Origin: CAITNM01 sp021298215 | GTDB lineage: Bacteria; Pseudomonadota; Alphaproteobacteria; Paracaedibacterales; CAITNM01 | NCBI GenBank assembly: GCA_046309815.1 | Contig: JBKCOJ010000014.1 | Coordinates: forward strand, 1 to 64,000 | Direction: 5' to 3' | Length of the DNA stretch: 64,000 nt | Part shown: positions 9,007-18,677 of the stretch, piece after piece | Layout: each line of letters starts with the position of its first letter | Numbering within the stretch: position 1 is the first letter of the stretch | The notes under the pieces: generated by a model | What the model was told of the DNA's origin: nothing | Databases searched by the model: none | The model's input: only the letters and a program-made list of their open reading frames with translations | Program-made: the position numbers and the translations under genes

Positions 9007-9565
9007 ATCTCGACTACTTTATGCAAAGTCTTTTCATGATTTAGCGGCTCCCTTGGGGGCTTTAACGTTATGTCTTGATGATATAAAGAAGGCACTGCCT
9101 GAATCAGCAGAGATTGTTGAAGCAAGTGTTGAAACGCTATCAAATAAAATACGCTATTGGCGGTTAATGCTGACTGGTGGAGATGAAAGTCCTGCTTACG
9201 CGGAGGCTATAAATGTCATAAAAGAGATGGCAAAGCTTAAAAATGTTAATGTTATGTTTGCAAGTGGTGGAGAATATCAGGGAATGTATGTGCGCTTGAT
9301 ATTAGCGCTGGCTATGGTTTGCATCGAGAGCTTACCAAGGGGAGGTGAAATCATTATCAATCCGGAAGAGGGAGTAGTAAAGGCCACAAGCCAAAAGTGT
9401 TATGTTCCCAAAGAATTTCAGAATGCTATTTTGCAAGTTGCTGATCAGCCCTCAAGCAGGCATGTTTTGGGAATGCTTATTGTGGATTTAGCACGTTGTT
9501 GTGGGTGCGTCCTGAAATTGAGCTCTGACCCCACAGAGTTACTTTTTACGTTAAATAAAGCTTAA
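8981..9565 (+). CDS. chpT: ChpT-like histidine phosphotransferase
   Basis: In alphaproteobacteria ChpT passes phosphate from the hybrid kinase CckA to CtrA and CpdR, controlling the cell cycle and motility. The 194-residue protein has the phospho-acceptor box FHDLAAPLGAL with H19, then a degenerate ATPase-like C-terminal domain lacking kinase ATP-binding motifs, as in the ChpT/DUF2328 family. It overlaps cca by 26 nt and is presumably translated from the same message. CckA and CtrA are not in the window. Confidence 0.85.
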   Translation: MQNPYLTRESRLLYAKSFHDLAAPLGALTLCLDDIKKALPESAEIVEASVETLSNKIRYWRLMLTGGDESPAYAEAINVIKEMAKLKNVNVMFASGGEYQGMYVRLILALAMVCIESLPRGGEIIINPEEGVVKATSQKCYVPKEFQNAILQVADQPSSRHVLGMLIVDLARCCGCVLKLSSDPTELLFTLNKA

Positions 9566-9567
9566 AA

Positions 9568-9588
9568 AAGAATTTTAAATTAATTCTT
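9568..9588. terminator. Possible stem-loop after chpT
   Basis: Inverted repeat AAGAATT / AATTCTT around a 7-nt loop directly after the chpT stop. The stem is AT-rich and lacks a clean T run, so it is a weak terminator candidate at best. Confidence 0.3.
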
Positions 9589-9691
9589 AAATTCTAATTG
9601 CAAAAAAGTTTAAGATTGGCTAGAAAATAAGGGATATCTCTATCTATTTGAGCTTTATGTATTGTCGTTTTGATGTGAGTAAAAAGCATTT

Positions 9692-10933
9692 ATGACGGCA
9701 ATTGAAAATCCCCAACATAACGAAAAAATTCATTCCACCGTCTGGAAGATAGGTTGGATGATGTTCCTGGTTAACCTGTCTTTCGTGATGGGGTATAGCT
9801 ATATAGCCATTTATATGGATTCGTTGGGCGTTGCGATGGCTTGGATTGGTGTTGCAGAAGGTGTGGCCGAAGCAAGTTCTTATCTGTTGAAGCTATTTTC
9901 GGGAATGATCAGTGATTTTCTAAGGCGTCGTAAGCCAATCATGGTTATTGGGTATTCTTTGATTGTGACAAGTCGCATTCTTTTTGGTTTGGCAAATTCA
10001 TTTGCTCCATTATTTATGGGGCGGTTAGTTGAGCGAATTGGTAATGGGACGCAATCAACACCTCGCGATACGATGGTTGCGGATGTGGTGCCGGCAAAGC
10101 GTATTGGGGCTGCATATGGTTTGAAGCGTTCGCTTTCTCAAGCAGGCGCATTTCTTGGTGCTATTATGGGAATGGTTGTTATTCGTTGGTTTGATAATGA
10201 TATACAATCTGTATTCCAAATGGCTATTTTCCCAGCAATTCTGGCGTATTGCATTTTAATCTTTTTTATAAAAGAGCCTAAGCAGTTTACGCACTCAGCT
10301 GTATCTGCTGAAATTCCGTTGCCGGAAGAAAAACGGCGTCATCCGATTAGCTTGAAAAATTTGCCTTTATTAGGGAAATCGTTTTGGACACTAATGCTTG
10401 TTGCGGCAATTTTCATGTTAGCGCGGTTTGGTGAGAGCTTTTTAGCGCTTTATGCCCGTAAAACCTTTGATATGCCTTTAGAAAACGTACCTTTGGTGAT
10501 GATGGTGTATAACGCCGCGTGGTGCTTAACAGTGTATCCAGTTGGAAAAATGTCTGATCGCATGAATCGTTACTGGTTCTTGATTATGGGGATTTTATTC
10601 TTGGTGCTTGCGGATATGGTGATGGCAACTGCTGAATCTTTAACGATGATGTGGTTTGGTATTGCGTTTTGGGGTATTCAAATGGGGATTACCCAGAATA
10701 TCTTTTTGTCGTTGATTGCCGAAATTGTGCCCGAAGATCTGCGGGGTACTGGATTTGGCTGCTATTATATTATTTGTGCTTTTTCTGAATATTTTGCTAA
10801 TCATATTATAGCAGGCGTCATTTCGCAGCACTTTGGCCAATCTAAAATGTTTTTGGCCAGCGGAATAATTGCCGCATTTTCTTTACTGGTTCTTATCGTG
10901 ATAATGGGCTATAAAAGTAAAAAGCAGCAGTAA
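9692..10933 (+). CDS. Major facilitator superfamily transporter
   Basis: Inner-membrane transporter of 413 residues with about 12 hydrophobic segments. The MFS loop 2-3 signature appears as SGMISDFLRRRKP, and its second-half counterpart as VGKMSDRMNRYW. The segment RLVERIGNGTQSTPRDTMVAD resembles MFS proteins annotated as drug or metabolite efflux carriers. The substrate is unknown. It is a single gene with its own leader of about 120 nt. Confidence 0.88.
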   Translation: MTAIENPQHNEKIHSTVWKIGWMMFLVNLSFVMGYSYIAIYMDSLGVAMAWIGVAEGVAEASSYLLKLFSGMISDFLRRRKPIMVIGYSLIVTSRILFGLANSFAPLFMGRLVERIGNGTQSTPRDTMVADVVPAKRIGAAYGLKRSLSQAGAFLGAIMGMVVIRWFDNDIQSVFQMAIFPAILAYCILIFFIKEPKQFTHSAVSAEIPLPEEKRRHPISLKNLPLLGKSFWTLMLVAAIFMLARFGESFLALYARKTFDMPLENVPLVMMVYNAAWCLTVYPVGKMSDRMNRYWFLIMGILFLVLADMVMATAESLTMMWFGIAFWGIQMGITQNIFLSLIAEIVPEDLRGTGFGCYYIICAFSEYFANHIIAGVISQHFGQSKMFLASGIIAAFSLLVLIVIMGYKSKKQQ

Positions 10934-10964
10934 GCTGATAACACTATTACATTAAGAGATTTTT

Positions 10965-11498
10965 ATGACTACTCCATTGATGCCGAAGGCAACTGCAGTT
11001 TGGCTTATTGAAAATACATCGCTTACATTCAAGCAAATAGCTACGTTTTGCGGTTTACATGCTTTAGAAGTTCAAAACTTAGCGGATAGTGAGACCACGC
11101 ATAGTATGGTGGGATTTGATCCTCTTGCATCCGGACAGCTTACACTCGACGAGATTCATCGTTGCGAGAAAGATAATTCTGCTGATCTGAAGATTTCAAT
11201 AGCTGTTTCAGCTGATTCAGTTTTGGGCAAAAAACGTTCGAAATACACGCCGCTTTCTAAGCGTCAAGAACGTCCTGATGCGATTTCATGGTTAATTAAG
11301 TATTATCCAGATTTAACAGACACGCAGATCTCTCGTTTGGTGGGGACAACAAAAATTACGATAGATGCGGTTCGCAATAAAAGTCATTGGAATGCGCAAA
11401 ACATTAAACCAAGAAGTCCGGTTCACTTGGGTTTTTGTACCGAAAGTGAACTAAATGAAGCGGTCAAACTATTAAAGAAAACACAAGAGGCATCATGA
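10965..11498 (+). CDS. trcR: DUF1013 / TrcR-like cell-cycle transcriptional regulator
   Basis: Protein of 177 residues resembling the alphaproteobacterial DUF1013 family, named TrcR in some annotations. It has two helix-turn-helix-like halves: TAVWLIENTSLTFKQIATFCGLH at the N-terminus and DAISWLIKYYPDLTDTQISRLVGTTK followed by RNKSHWNAQNIKPRSP in the second half. This duplication suggests sequence-specific DNA binding. It overlaps trhO by 4 nt, placing it first in a trcR-trhO-ruvX operon. Confidence 0.85.
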   Translation: MTTPLMPKATAVWLIENTSLTFKQIATFCGLHALEVQNLADSETTHSMVGFDPLASGQLTLDEIHRCEKDNSADLKISIAVSADSVLGKKRSKYTPLSKRQERPDAISWLIKYYPDLTDTQISRLVGTTKITIDAVRNKSHWNAQNIKPRSPVHLGFCTESELNEAVKLLKKTQEAS

Positions 11499-12427
11499 TT
11501 GTTGTTGCTGCATTATACCAATTTGTTGAACTTCCTAATTATCAAAAATTAAGGAGTTCTATAAAGGCATTTTGTGAAGTGCAGGGCATTAAGGGGACGT
11601 TATTACTTGCAAGTGAAGGTATTAACGGAACTATAGCCGGCTCTAGAGTTGCTATTGATGCTGTTGTTGAGTATTTAAAAAAGATTGGGCCTTTCCAAAA
11701 TCTTGAATACAAAGAGTCTGAAGCTAAAACCATGCCTTTCATGCGCCTTAAAATCAAGCTCAAGAAAGAAATTGTTACGCTTGGGGTGGATGCAGATCCA
11801 AGACAAATGGTGGGAAGTTATGTCTCTCCGAATGATTGGAACGAGCTGATTTCAAGATCCGATGTTATCACCGTTGATACACGTAATGATTATGAAGTGA
11901 TGCTTGGCACCTTTAAGGGGGCAGTTAATCCAAAAACAGCGACTTTCAAGGATTTTGTTGAGTACACTGAAAAGAATCTTATGCAACATAAAGATAAGCC
12001 AATTGCAATGTATTGCACGGGTGGTATTCGTTGTGAACGTTCGACATCTTACCTAAAAGCCAAAGGATTTAAAGAAGTTTATCACTTAAAGGGTGGCATT
12101 TTAAAATATCTAGAAGAGATTCCTGAAGAAAAAAGTCTTTGGGAAGGTGAATGCTTTGTGTTTGACCAACGAGTGGCAGTAAAGCATGGTCTTGAACTTG
12201 GTTCATATGATATGTGTTATGGTTGTCGTATGCCGATTAATGATGAAGATAAAGCCACGGAGTACTTTTTAGAAGGCGTGCATTGCCCCCATTGTTACGA
12301 GAGTCACAATGATAAGCATTATGCTCGTGTTAAGGAACGCCATAAGCAGGTCCAACTAGCAAAGGCTAAGGGGCAAAAGCATATTGGAGATGTTTCGGAA
12401 ACAAGGCCGATAGCTTCTAGAGGTTAG
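11495..12427 (+). CDS. trhO: Rhodanese-type tRNA uridine(34) hydroxylase TrhO
   Basis: Oxygen-dependent enzyme for 5-hydroxyuridine at the tRNA wobble position (UPF0176 family). The 310-residue protein has an N-terminal acylphosphatase-like domain (1-95) and a central rhodanese domain with the catalytic loop CTGGIRC (C174, C180). A Cys-rich C-terminal segment follows, with CYGC and CPHCYE pairs. Length and domain order are typical. The start overlaps the trcR stop (ATGA) and the stop is followed after one base by ruvX. Confidence 0.94.
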   Translation: MIVVAALYQFVELPNYQKLRSSIKAFCEVQGIKGTLLLASEGINGTIAGSRVAIDAVVEYLKKIGPFQNLEYKESEAKTMPFMRLKIKLKKEIVTLGVDADPRQMVGSYVSPNDWNELISRSDVITVDTRNDYEVMLGTFKGAVNPKTATFKDFVEYTEKNLMQHKDKPIAMYCTGGIRCERSTSYLKAKGFKEVYHLKGGILKYLEEIPEEKSLWEGECFVFDQRVAVKHGLELGSYDMCYGCRMPINDEDKATEYFLEGVHCPHCYESHNDKHYARVKERHKQVQLAKAKGQKHIGDVSETRPIASRG

Positions 12428-12428
12428 T

Positions 12429-12881
12429 TTGGAATTTATCTCCTCTGCTGCAGTGGCGGCTCTTAAAAACACTAAAAATCGTTTGCTTGGTATTGATTAT
12501 GGTGAAAAACATGTGGGATTAAGCACGTGCGATACCACATGGCTTATTGCATCGCCGTTTAAAATACTTAGTCAATCGGAGCTTTTGCAACAATTGCAGT
12601 CACTTATCCAGAAAGAAAACATTGCGGCGGTTGTCATTGGGTGGCCGGTGAATATGAATGGCACCATTGGGCCACAGTGTGAGAAGGTAGAAAAGTTTTC
12701 AGAAAGGCTTGCCAAAATCTGCAATATTCCCATTTGTTCTTGGGATGAACGATTATCGACCATGGCAGTACACCGCACCATGATTGAGGCGGATCTATCG
12801 CGTAAGAAGCAAAAGGAAGTTGTCGATAAAATGGCAGCAGCGTATATGTTGCAAGGTTTTTTGGATAGTTTGAGGGGTTAA
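12429..12881 (+). CDS. ruvX: YqgF/RuvX-like Holliday junction resolvase
   Basis: RNase H-fold nuclease implicated in 16S rRNA 5'-end maturation and Holliday junction resolution. The 150-residue protein has GIDYGEKHVGL with catalytic D23, the VIGWPVNMNGTIG segment and the late DKMAAAYMLQGFLD motif. The start is a TTG one base after trhO, supported by AGAGG at 12419-12423. It converges on the next minus-strand gene with a 4-nt overlap. Confidence 0.93.
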   Translation: MEFISSAAVAALKNTKNRLLGIDYGEKHVGLSTCDTTWLIASPFKILSQSELLQQLQSLIQKENIAAVVIGWPVNMNGTIGPQCEKVEKFSERLAKICNIPICSWDERLSTMAVHRTMIEADLSRKKQKEVVDKMAAAYMLQGFLDSLRG

Positions 12882-13261
12882 TCTAATTTCTTATTTTTTG
12901 CTAATTGCCTTAAAACTTCACATGCAGAGGGATCTTTCGGAGATGGTTCTTCAAGGTATTCCCTTACTACGTCTTTAAAGCTTGTTCCTCTCTTCGCAAA
13001 GCCTTCAAAAACGATTTTTTCAGTATCAACTTCCCAGCTCCAAAAAAAAACAATAGGTGTGAGTTGGCCTTTAACTACAAGGTATTCAGCCATTTCTTTA
13101 TCTTTGTATTCGGTGACTATAACAACGTAGGGACTACAAACTGTGGTTGTTCTGGAACGTATGGGCTCTTCTATGCCATTTGTGAGATCATTTATAATGT
13201 ATTTTGATCCTGTCGCAAAAATCATTTTTATGAGCAACAGAACTACCAATAATTTTTTCAT
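12878..13261 (-). CDS. Hypothetical exported protein
   Basis: I do not recognise this 127-residue protein. It starts with a signal peptide (MKKLLVVLLLIKMIFATGS). The mature part is mixed alpha/beta with two cysteines (in TTTVCSPYV and SACEVL) and a Trp-containing strand FFWSWEVD. It is a single gene, divergent from the epimerase gene across about 120 nt. Confidence 0.55.
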   Translation of the reverse strand: MKKLLVVLLLIKMIFATGSKYIINDLTNGIEEPIRSRTTTVCSPYVVIVTEYKDKEMAEYLVVKGQLTPIVFFWSWEVDTEKIVFEGFAKRGTSFKDVVREYLEEPSPKDPSACEVLRQLAKNKKLD

Positions 13262-13380
13262 GATTCACATTTAGCTAAGGGATATACTTAGAGCTTGCTT
13301 AATTTTTTTACATGCAGCAATAAAAAAGAGCACTCTCTTGATTGAGTATACGTTTCATGACAATATGTACCTGATAAAAA

Positions 13381-14358
13381 ATGAGAAAAAACATGGTACT
13401 AGTTACAGGCTGCGCAGGGTTTATAGGATTTCACACCTGCGCTAAACTTTTAAAAGAAGGGCACCAAGTTATTGGCATTGATAACTTGAACGAATACTAC
13501 GATGTGTCGTTAAAAGAAGCGCGTTTAAGCCTATTAAAAAAGTACCCGAATTTTAGCTTTTATAAATTAGATATTGCTGACAGATCAATTTTTGATTTAG
13601 CGCAGAAGCATTCTGATATTGAATATATTATTCATTTAGCGGCTCAAGCAGGAGTCCGCTATTCATTGCAAAATCCTCACGCATATGTGGATTCAAACGT
13701 GACTGGGCAATTGAATATGCTCGAGCTATGCAAAAAGCTGCCTAAACTGAAGCATTTTGTGTATGCGAGCACATCTTCGGTGTATGGAGCAAATACGAAG
13801 ATGCCTTTCAGTGTAGAAGATAGAACGGATACTCCGATTTCTTTGTATGCAGCAACGAAAAAAAGTTGTGAGTTGATGACGCATGCTTATGCGTATCTTT
13901 TCAACATTCCCTCCACAGGACTTCGGTTCTTTACGGTGTATGGGCCGTGGGGGAGGCCAGATATGGCTGCCTTTATTTTTATTAAGGCAATTTTGAATAA
14001 TCAGCCTATTCCTATATACAATAATGGTCAAATGCGTCGCAATTTCACCTATATTGATGATATTGTAAACGGTATTTTAGGTAGCTTAAATAAGCCTCCA
14101 AAAGGTAATGTTCCTTACGCGTTATATAACATTGGTAACGATTGTTCAGAAGAATTGCTGCATTTTATTGATACATTAGAAGGTCACTTAGGTAAGAAGG
14201 GGAAGCGGGAATTTTTACCAATGCAACCGGGAGACGTGAAAGAAACGATTGCTGATATAGAGGCAACTCGTCAGGATTTTGGGTTTGAACCAAAGACAGA
14301 TATCGAAGAAGGACTAAAACATTTCGTTGATTGGTATAAAGAGCATTATGGATTCTAA
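13381..14358 (+). CDS. NAD-dependent epimerase (UDP-glucuronate 4-epimerase type)
   Basis: Short-chain dehydrogenase/epimerase of 325 residues. The Rossmann loop GCAGFIG is at 10-16, the catalytic Tyr/Lys pair is Y156 and K160 in YAATK, and TSSVYG supplies the Ser/Thr. The segments HLAAQAGVRYSL and TVYGPWGRPDMA are characteristic of UDP-glucuronate and UDP-N-acetylglucosaminuronate 4-epimerases. It sits directly upstream of a UDP-sugar 6-dehydrogenase. Together they could make an epimerised uronic acid precursor for capsule, LPS or exopolysaccharide, similar to the TviB/TviC pair. Glycosyltransferases are not nearby. Confidence 0.88.
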   Translation: MRKNMVLVTGCAGFIGFHTCAKLLKEGHQVIGIDNLNEYYDVSLKEARLSLLKKYPNFSFYKLDIADRSIFDLAQKHSDIEYIIHLAAQAGVRYSLQNPHAYVDSNVTGQLNMLELCKKLPKLKHFVYASTSSVYGANTKMPFSVEDRTDTPISLYAATKKSCELMTHAYAYLFNIPSTGLRFFTVYGPWGRPDMAAFIFIKAILNNQPIPIYNNGQMRRNFTYIDDIVNGILGSLNKPPKGNVPYALYNIGNDCSEELLHFIDTLEGHLGKKGKREFLPMQPGDVKETIADIEATRQDFGFEPKTDIEEGLKHFVDWYKEHYGF

Positions 14359-15610
14359 AAATTATAAAATTGCGGTTGTGGGACTTGGTTATGTGGGGTT
14401 ACCACTTGCTGTAGCGTTGGCTAAAAAATACTCAGTTGTTGGGTATGATCTTTCAAAAGCTCGTGTAAAGGAACTACAAGAGGGTCATGACCGAACCCAC
14501 GAAATTGATGCAGATACCTTAAAAAAGAGTTCTTTGAAGGTTTATGATGATGCAAATGCTATGTGTGGTTCAGATGTCTTTATTGTAACGGTTCCAACTC
14601 CTGTTGATGATAATAACCAACCTGACCTTGGGCCTCTCGAGAGCGCATCAACGGTGCTTGGTGGGATTATTAAGAAAGGTAATACTGTTGTTTTTGAGAG
14701 TACAGTTTATCCTGGCGTTACAGAAGATTTTTGTGGTCCTATACTAGAGAAAGTTTCTGGCTTAAAAGCTGGTGAAGATTTCTTTCTGGGATATTCGCCA
14801 GAACGTATTAATCCGGGCGATAAGGTGCATACAGTTGAGAAAATAACAAAGGTTGTTGCAGGGCAAACGACGGTAATTGCCGATAAACTTGCTGAAATTT
14901 ATGGTTCAATGAACGGTGGCAACATTTTTGTGGCAAAGTCGATCAAAGCAGCAGAGGCGGCAAAGGTTATCGAGAATACGCAGCGTGATATCAATATTGC
15001 CTTTATTAACGAGATTTCGTTGATTTTTGCAAAGATGAATCTTTCTATTCATGATGTTTTGGATGCGGCGGCTACAAAATGGAATTTCTTAAAGTTTCAA
15101 CCAGGACTTGTTGGTGGTCACTGTATTGGTGTAGACCCTTATTACTTAGCGACAGCATCAAAGGCTTTGGGGCACAACCCTCAGATGATTTTGGCGGGGA
15201 GAACTACAAATGAATCCATGGCAAATGAATTAGCAGATTTGATTACCCAGCGGGTAGGGCGACCGATGAGCCTATTAGTGTTAGGATTAACATTTAAAGA
15301 GAATGTTCCGGATTTGCGAAACACAAAAGTTGTTGATTTGATTGAGGCGCTGAAAAAAAGAGGGCACCACGTGGATGTGCATGACGCATGTGCTGATCCG
15401 ATTGAGGCTAAAAAGTATTTTAATTATGACCTTGTGCCCTCTTTGCAAGGTGATTATGAGGGCATTATCGGTGCCGTTCCTCATGATGAATATTGTACTT
15501 TCAGCAATGCTGACTTTTCTAAATTTTTAAAGCCTGAAGGGTGGATTTTTGACCTTAAGGCAATTTGGCGTGAGCAGCCGTTAGAAGGTTTTAATTACTG
15601 GAGTTTATAA
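14348..15610 (+). CDS. UDP-(N-acetyl)hexosamine/glucose 6-dehydrogenase (TviB/WbpA-like)
   Basis: NAD-dependent oxidation of a UDP-sugar C6 alcohol to a uronate. From ATG 14348 the protein has 420 residues; an upstream ATG at 14327 lies deeper inside the epimerase gene and is less likely. Residues 12-17 (GLGYVG) form the NAD loop. The active Cys is C259 in GGHCIGVDPYY, and the Lys of AAKVIENTQRD lies near 206. The ATASKALGHNPQMILAGR region places it nearer the TviB/WbpA N-acetylhexosamine branch than simple UDP-glucose dehydrogenase. It overlaps the epimerase by 11 nt. Confidence 0.9.
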   Translation: MDSKNYKIAVVGLGYVGLPLAVALAKKYSVVGYDLSKARVKELQEGHDRTHEIDADTLKKSSLKVYDDANAMCGSDVFIVTVPTPVDDNNQPDLGPLESASTVLGGIIKKGNTVVFESTVYPGVTEDFCGPILEKVSGLKAGEDFFLGYSPERINPGDKVHTVEKITKVVAGQTTVIADKLAEIYGSMNGGNIFVAKSIKAAEAAKVIENTQRDINIAFINEISLIFAKMNLSIHDVLDAAATKWNFLKFQPGLVGGHCIGVDPYYLATASKALGHNPQMILAGRTTNESMANELADLITQRVGRPMSLLVLGLTFKENVPDLRNTKVVDLIEALKKRGHHVDVHDACADPIEAKKYFNYDLVPSLQGDYEGIIGAVPHDEYCTFSNADFSKFLKPEGWIFDLKAIWREQPLEGFNYWSL

Positions 15611-15628
15611 TAAATCTAGCGGTATGCA

Positions 15629-16279
15629 TTATTGAGGTTGAGAAGTATTCTTAAATTCATTGCAAAAAACAATTAGAGCAGAGACTAGTTTTTCATTTGT
15701 CCAATCGGTTTCACCAAGAAATCTTCCGAGTAAGAATCCATCAGGGGATATTAATAGGGTGGCGGGTATGCCACTTACTTTGAGTTCTGCTGCCAATTTT
15801 CCGTAGGTATCTGCGCAAACATTAAGGCCTTTTATATTATTCTCACGGTAGTAATCCCAAATTTTGCTGGCTTCTTCTGCTACATTATTTTTAATTTCTG
15901 GAGTGATTGCGTATATATCCATTACTTCTTGAGAACTTGCAAAATCAGCAAAATAAGGTAATTCACGTTTGCATGGTCCACACCATGTGGCCCAAAAATG
16001 TAAGAGGGAAAGTTTTTTCTTGCTCAATGCTATTCCTTGAAAATGCGTTTTGGGGGAATTTTGCACATTAACAATGGAAGATGAGATAAAAACTGCAGGA
16101 AGCTGGGGTAAAAAGCCATGGGCCAGCATGGTATCCATAGCTTGGTCAAAAGTCATTTTTATTTTTGCGGTTTTGGCTTTTTTGCTTTGAACCTCATTTT
16201 TGTCCGTATCATTTTTATGGTGCTCAGGGGCGACTTTATCTGTTAGCCAAGCAAGAATCAGGAGCGGAGCGAAAAACAT
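15629..16279 (-). CDS. TlpA-like thioredoxin-fold protein
   Basis: Envelope thiol-disulfide protein of 216 residues. An N-terminal hydrophobic segment (MFFAPLLILAWL) anchors or exports it, followed by a charged linker and a thioredoxin domain from about residue 60. The active site is WCGPC (C100, C103) in LLHFWATWCGPCKREL. The cis-Pro loop is in SGIPATLLIS. Family members reduce periplasmic cysteines, for example in cytochrome c maturation. Its partner is unknown, and the gene stands alone. Confidence 0.87.
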   Translation of the reverse strand: MFFAPLLILAWLTDKVAPEHHKNDTDKNEVQSKKAKTAKIKMTFDQAMDTMLAHGFLPQLPAVFISSSIVNVQNSPKTHFQGIALSKKKLSLLHFWATWCGPCKRELPYFADFASSQEVMDIYAITPEIKNNVAEEASKIWDYYRENNIKGLNVCADTYGKLAAELKVSGIPATLLISPDGFLLGRFLGETDWTNEKLVSALIVFCNEFKNTSQPQ

Positions 16280-16466
16280 CGTAAAATAGCTGCAATAAGT
16301 AATTAGCTAATTAAAGCAAAGCTTTTCAGCTTGCTCAAGAGAGATGTAGATATCCACAGAAGTTTTCCACAAAGAAGCAGCACCTCTCAACACTAGACTG
16401 AGTAATTATTTTCCATAATATATATTATGAAATCAAAAGATTGAGCTTTTCTGTTGCCTTTGGGTG

Positions 16467-16973
16467 TTAGAAATCAAATCCTTCGGGGACCTTTTTATCG
16501 TCGTCTTCCGAGGTTTGCTTGTCTTCATCTTCTGTATCTGTTTATTTATCTTCTTCGGAGCTCTCATCCTTATTGTCGTCATTATTTGAATCTTCTTCAG
16601 CGTCTTGCGGTTTTTCTTCATCTGGATGATCAGCTTTTTCAGCTCCTGATGTAGCTAAATTTTTCCCCATTCCGTCTGGGGTCTGGCCAGGCTGAAGAGG
16701 TGTAATCGGCGCAGGAGCCCCCATGATAGCATTTTGAAGGGAAGCTAAGGCTGATGGATTATTTATCATTTGACTGGGAAGCGCCCCACCCCCCACTAAC
16801 GTGCAAGACTTATTGTCGCAGTAATTTAGGGCTGCATTTTTCTTATCAATAACAAAAACGCCACCATTTTTAGCGTCTGAGACTAAATCAAAACGGTAAT
16901 GTTCTGAGATTTGGTGGAATGCAATCCAAACGGCCAGCAATAATCCGATAATAAATGTTAACATTGACCCCAT
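16467..16973 (-). pseudogene. Membrane-anchored acidic-tail protein with an in-frame premature stop
   Basis: Unrecognised protein. The first 143 codons (16542-16973) encode one N-terminal membrane segment (MLTFIIGLLLAVWIAF), a small domain with two Cys (YCDNKSC), a Pro/Gln linker and an acidic tail ending SSEEDK. TAA at 16542-16544 follows. The same frame then continues for 24 more codons of the same acidic character (TDTEDEDKQTSEDDDKK then VPEGFDF) to a second TAA at 16467-16469. Either the tail was shortened by a recent nonsense mutation, or the stop is read through. The truncated form may be fully functional because only tail is lost. Confidence 0.6.
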
Positions 16974-17081
16974 AAACTTTTCTCAAATTATTCTTTTTGC
17001 TACACTTATGAAGGGTACTGATAAAATGTTAATAAATTATCAATTTTCTAGAACTTAAATAAATTTTTAAGAAAGTTTTTT

Positions 17082-18677
17082 ATGCTTAGATTGCTTCTAC
17101 TTTTAGTTATTGTATTTAACGGTCTGGTTTTTTCATCAACCGAGCAACGGCTTATTCAATTCTTACCTAAATTTCAGCAATACATTCAAAAGAATATGAA
17201 GGATTGGGCTATACCTGGCCTAGCCATCGTTATTGTGACGAAGGATAAGGTTTTACTCTGCGAGGGCTATGGAACCCGGGAAGTTGGGAAAAACAAACCT
17301 GTTAACGCACATACAGTTTTTCAAATTGCATCTCTTACCAAGAACTTTACAGCAGCGCTTTCTGGGGTTTTGGAAGAAAAAAAATTCTTTTCTCTTGAGG
17401 ATCAGGTAAAGAAGTATTTGCCAGAATTTAAACTTTCCAGTGCCGATATCACTGAAAAAGCTGTTCTTAAAGATTTGATTGCGCATTGCATAGGTTTTGA
17501 AAGTTTTGCGGGTGATACTTTGATGAAGTCTGGATATTCTCCAGAAGAAATTGTTAAGAAATTTCACTTTATTCCTATAGAGCAGCGCTTTCGTGAGGAC
17601 TATAGCTACAGCAATCAAATGTTTGGTTTTATGGGGCTTGTTATAGAAAATGCCACAAAAAGAACGTACGAAGAGTTACTTAAAGAGTGTATTTATGCTC
17701 CTTTGCATATGAATGATAGTTCTGTTGGTAAAACTCTTATTGAGCAGGAAAATTCGCTTTGGAATAAAATTAAAAAGATCTTTAATTGTGATGCAAATAT
17801 TGCGTTGTGCCATGATAAAAACTTAGAAGGGAATGCTGTTTGTATAGGTTTAGATCCTTTGGTTTACACCTACCCCTCCACGTCAGGCGTTAATACCTCG
17901 GCGCATGATTTTGGTATTTGGCTTCAGTGTCACTTAAATAATGGAAAACATAATGGTGTAGAAATTATCCCCGAAAAGCATATGTTGGCTATGCGCCAAC
18001 CAGGAGCAAAATATACAAAAATCAGGCCACGCGATATGCAGTTTCCTCCTGAATTTACTAGAAATGTAAGTTATGGCATGGGTTGGTTTATTTATGAATA
18101 TGGGCCAAAAGAGAATTCTCTTCTTCTTTTGGAGCACCATGGCGGATATTCGGGGCAGCGCAGTTTAATGTTTATGTGCCCTGCACACGGTTTTGCGGTT
18201 GGGATTTTAACAAATCTAGGGCATTTTAATCATAATCTTTTCCCGGAGGCGATACATAACGTCCTGCTTGATTTCGTATTAGGGCTTGAAGAACATGATT
18301 GGGCTCAAGAATATTTGGATAGAAAGAAAGCTTCTTTAAAAAAAATGCAGCTTCAAAGAGCTAATAAAAAGCTTTTAAAATTAATGCCTAAGAAAGATGA
18401 TGAATTTTATATAGGTGTTTACAAAAATGAGTTATATGGAGAAATGAGAATTGAAAAGGATGATAAGGGTCTTTTGCTTAAGATAAAAGATCGCTCATGC
18501 CATATTGAACACTGGAACGGTAATGAGTTTAATGTTAATGGGTGGGAATTTAACGGTAATATGTCGCGCACAGACCCTCATTTTATTGAATTTGGCACTG
18601 ATGAAAAAGGAAGAGTCTTAGCCTATGTTAGCTTCTTATTTGAAGGTGCTGACCCGACTTTTGTGAAGGTTAATTAA
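17082..18677 (+). CDS. Serine hydrolase, class C beta-lactamase/PBP family
   Basis: Exported serine hydrolase of 531 residues. The signal peptide is MLRLLLLLVIVFNGLVFSS. The penicilloyl-serine motifs are present: SxxK as S84-L-T-K87, YxN as Y176-S-N178, and HxG in LEHHGGYSG near residue 357. The last 120 residues resemble the accessory beta-sheet domain seen after such hydrolases (IGVYKNELYGEMRIE). Members include D-aminopeptidases, esterases and true AmpC enzymes. The length and extra domain favour a peptidase or esterase over an antibiotic-degrading enzyme. Confidence 0.87.
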   Translation: MLRLLLLLVIVFNGLVFSSTEQRLIQFLPKFQQYIQKNMKDWAIPGLAIVIVTKDKVLLCEGYGTREVGKNKPVNAHTVFQIASLTKNFTAALSGVLEEKKFFSLEDQVKKYLPEFKLSSADITEKAVLKDLIAHCIGFESFAGDTLMKSGYSPEEIVKKFHFIPIEQRFREDYSYSNQMFGFMGLVIENATKRTYEELLKECIYAPLHMNDSSVGKTLIEQENSLWNKIKKIFNCDANIALCHDKNLEGNAVCIGLDPLVYTYPSTSGVNTSAHDFGIWLQCHLNNGKHNGVEIIPEKHMLAMRQPGAKYTKIRPRDMQFPPEFTRNVSYGMGWFIYEYGPKENSLLLLEHHGGYSGQRSLMFMCPAHGFAVGILTNLGHFNHNLFPEAIHNVLLDFVLGLEEHDWAQEYLDRKKASLKKMQLQRANKKLLKLMPKKDDEFYIGVYKNELYGEMRIEKDDKGLLLKIKDRSCHIEHWNGNEFNVNGWEFNGNMSRTDPHFIEFGTDEKGRVLAYVSFLFEGADPTFVKVN

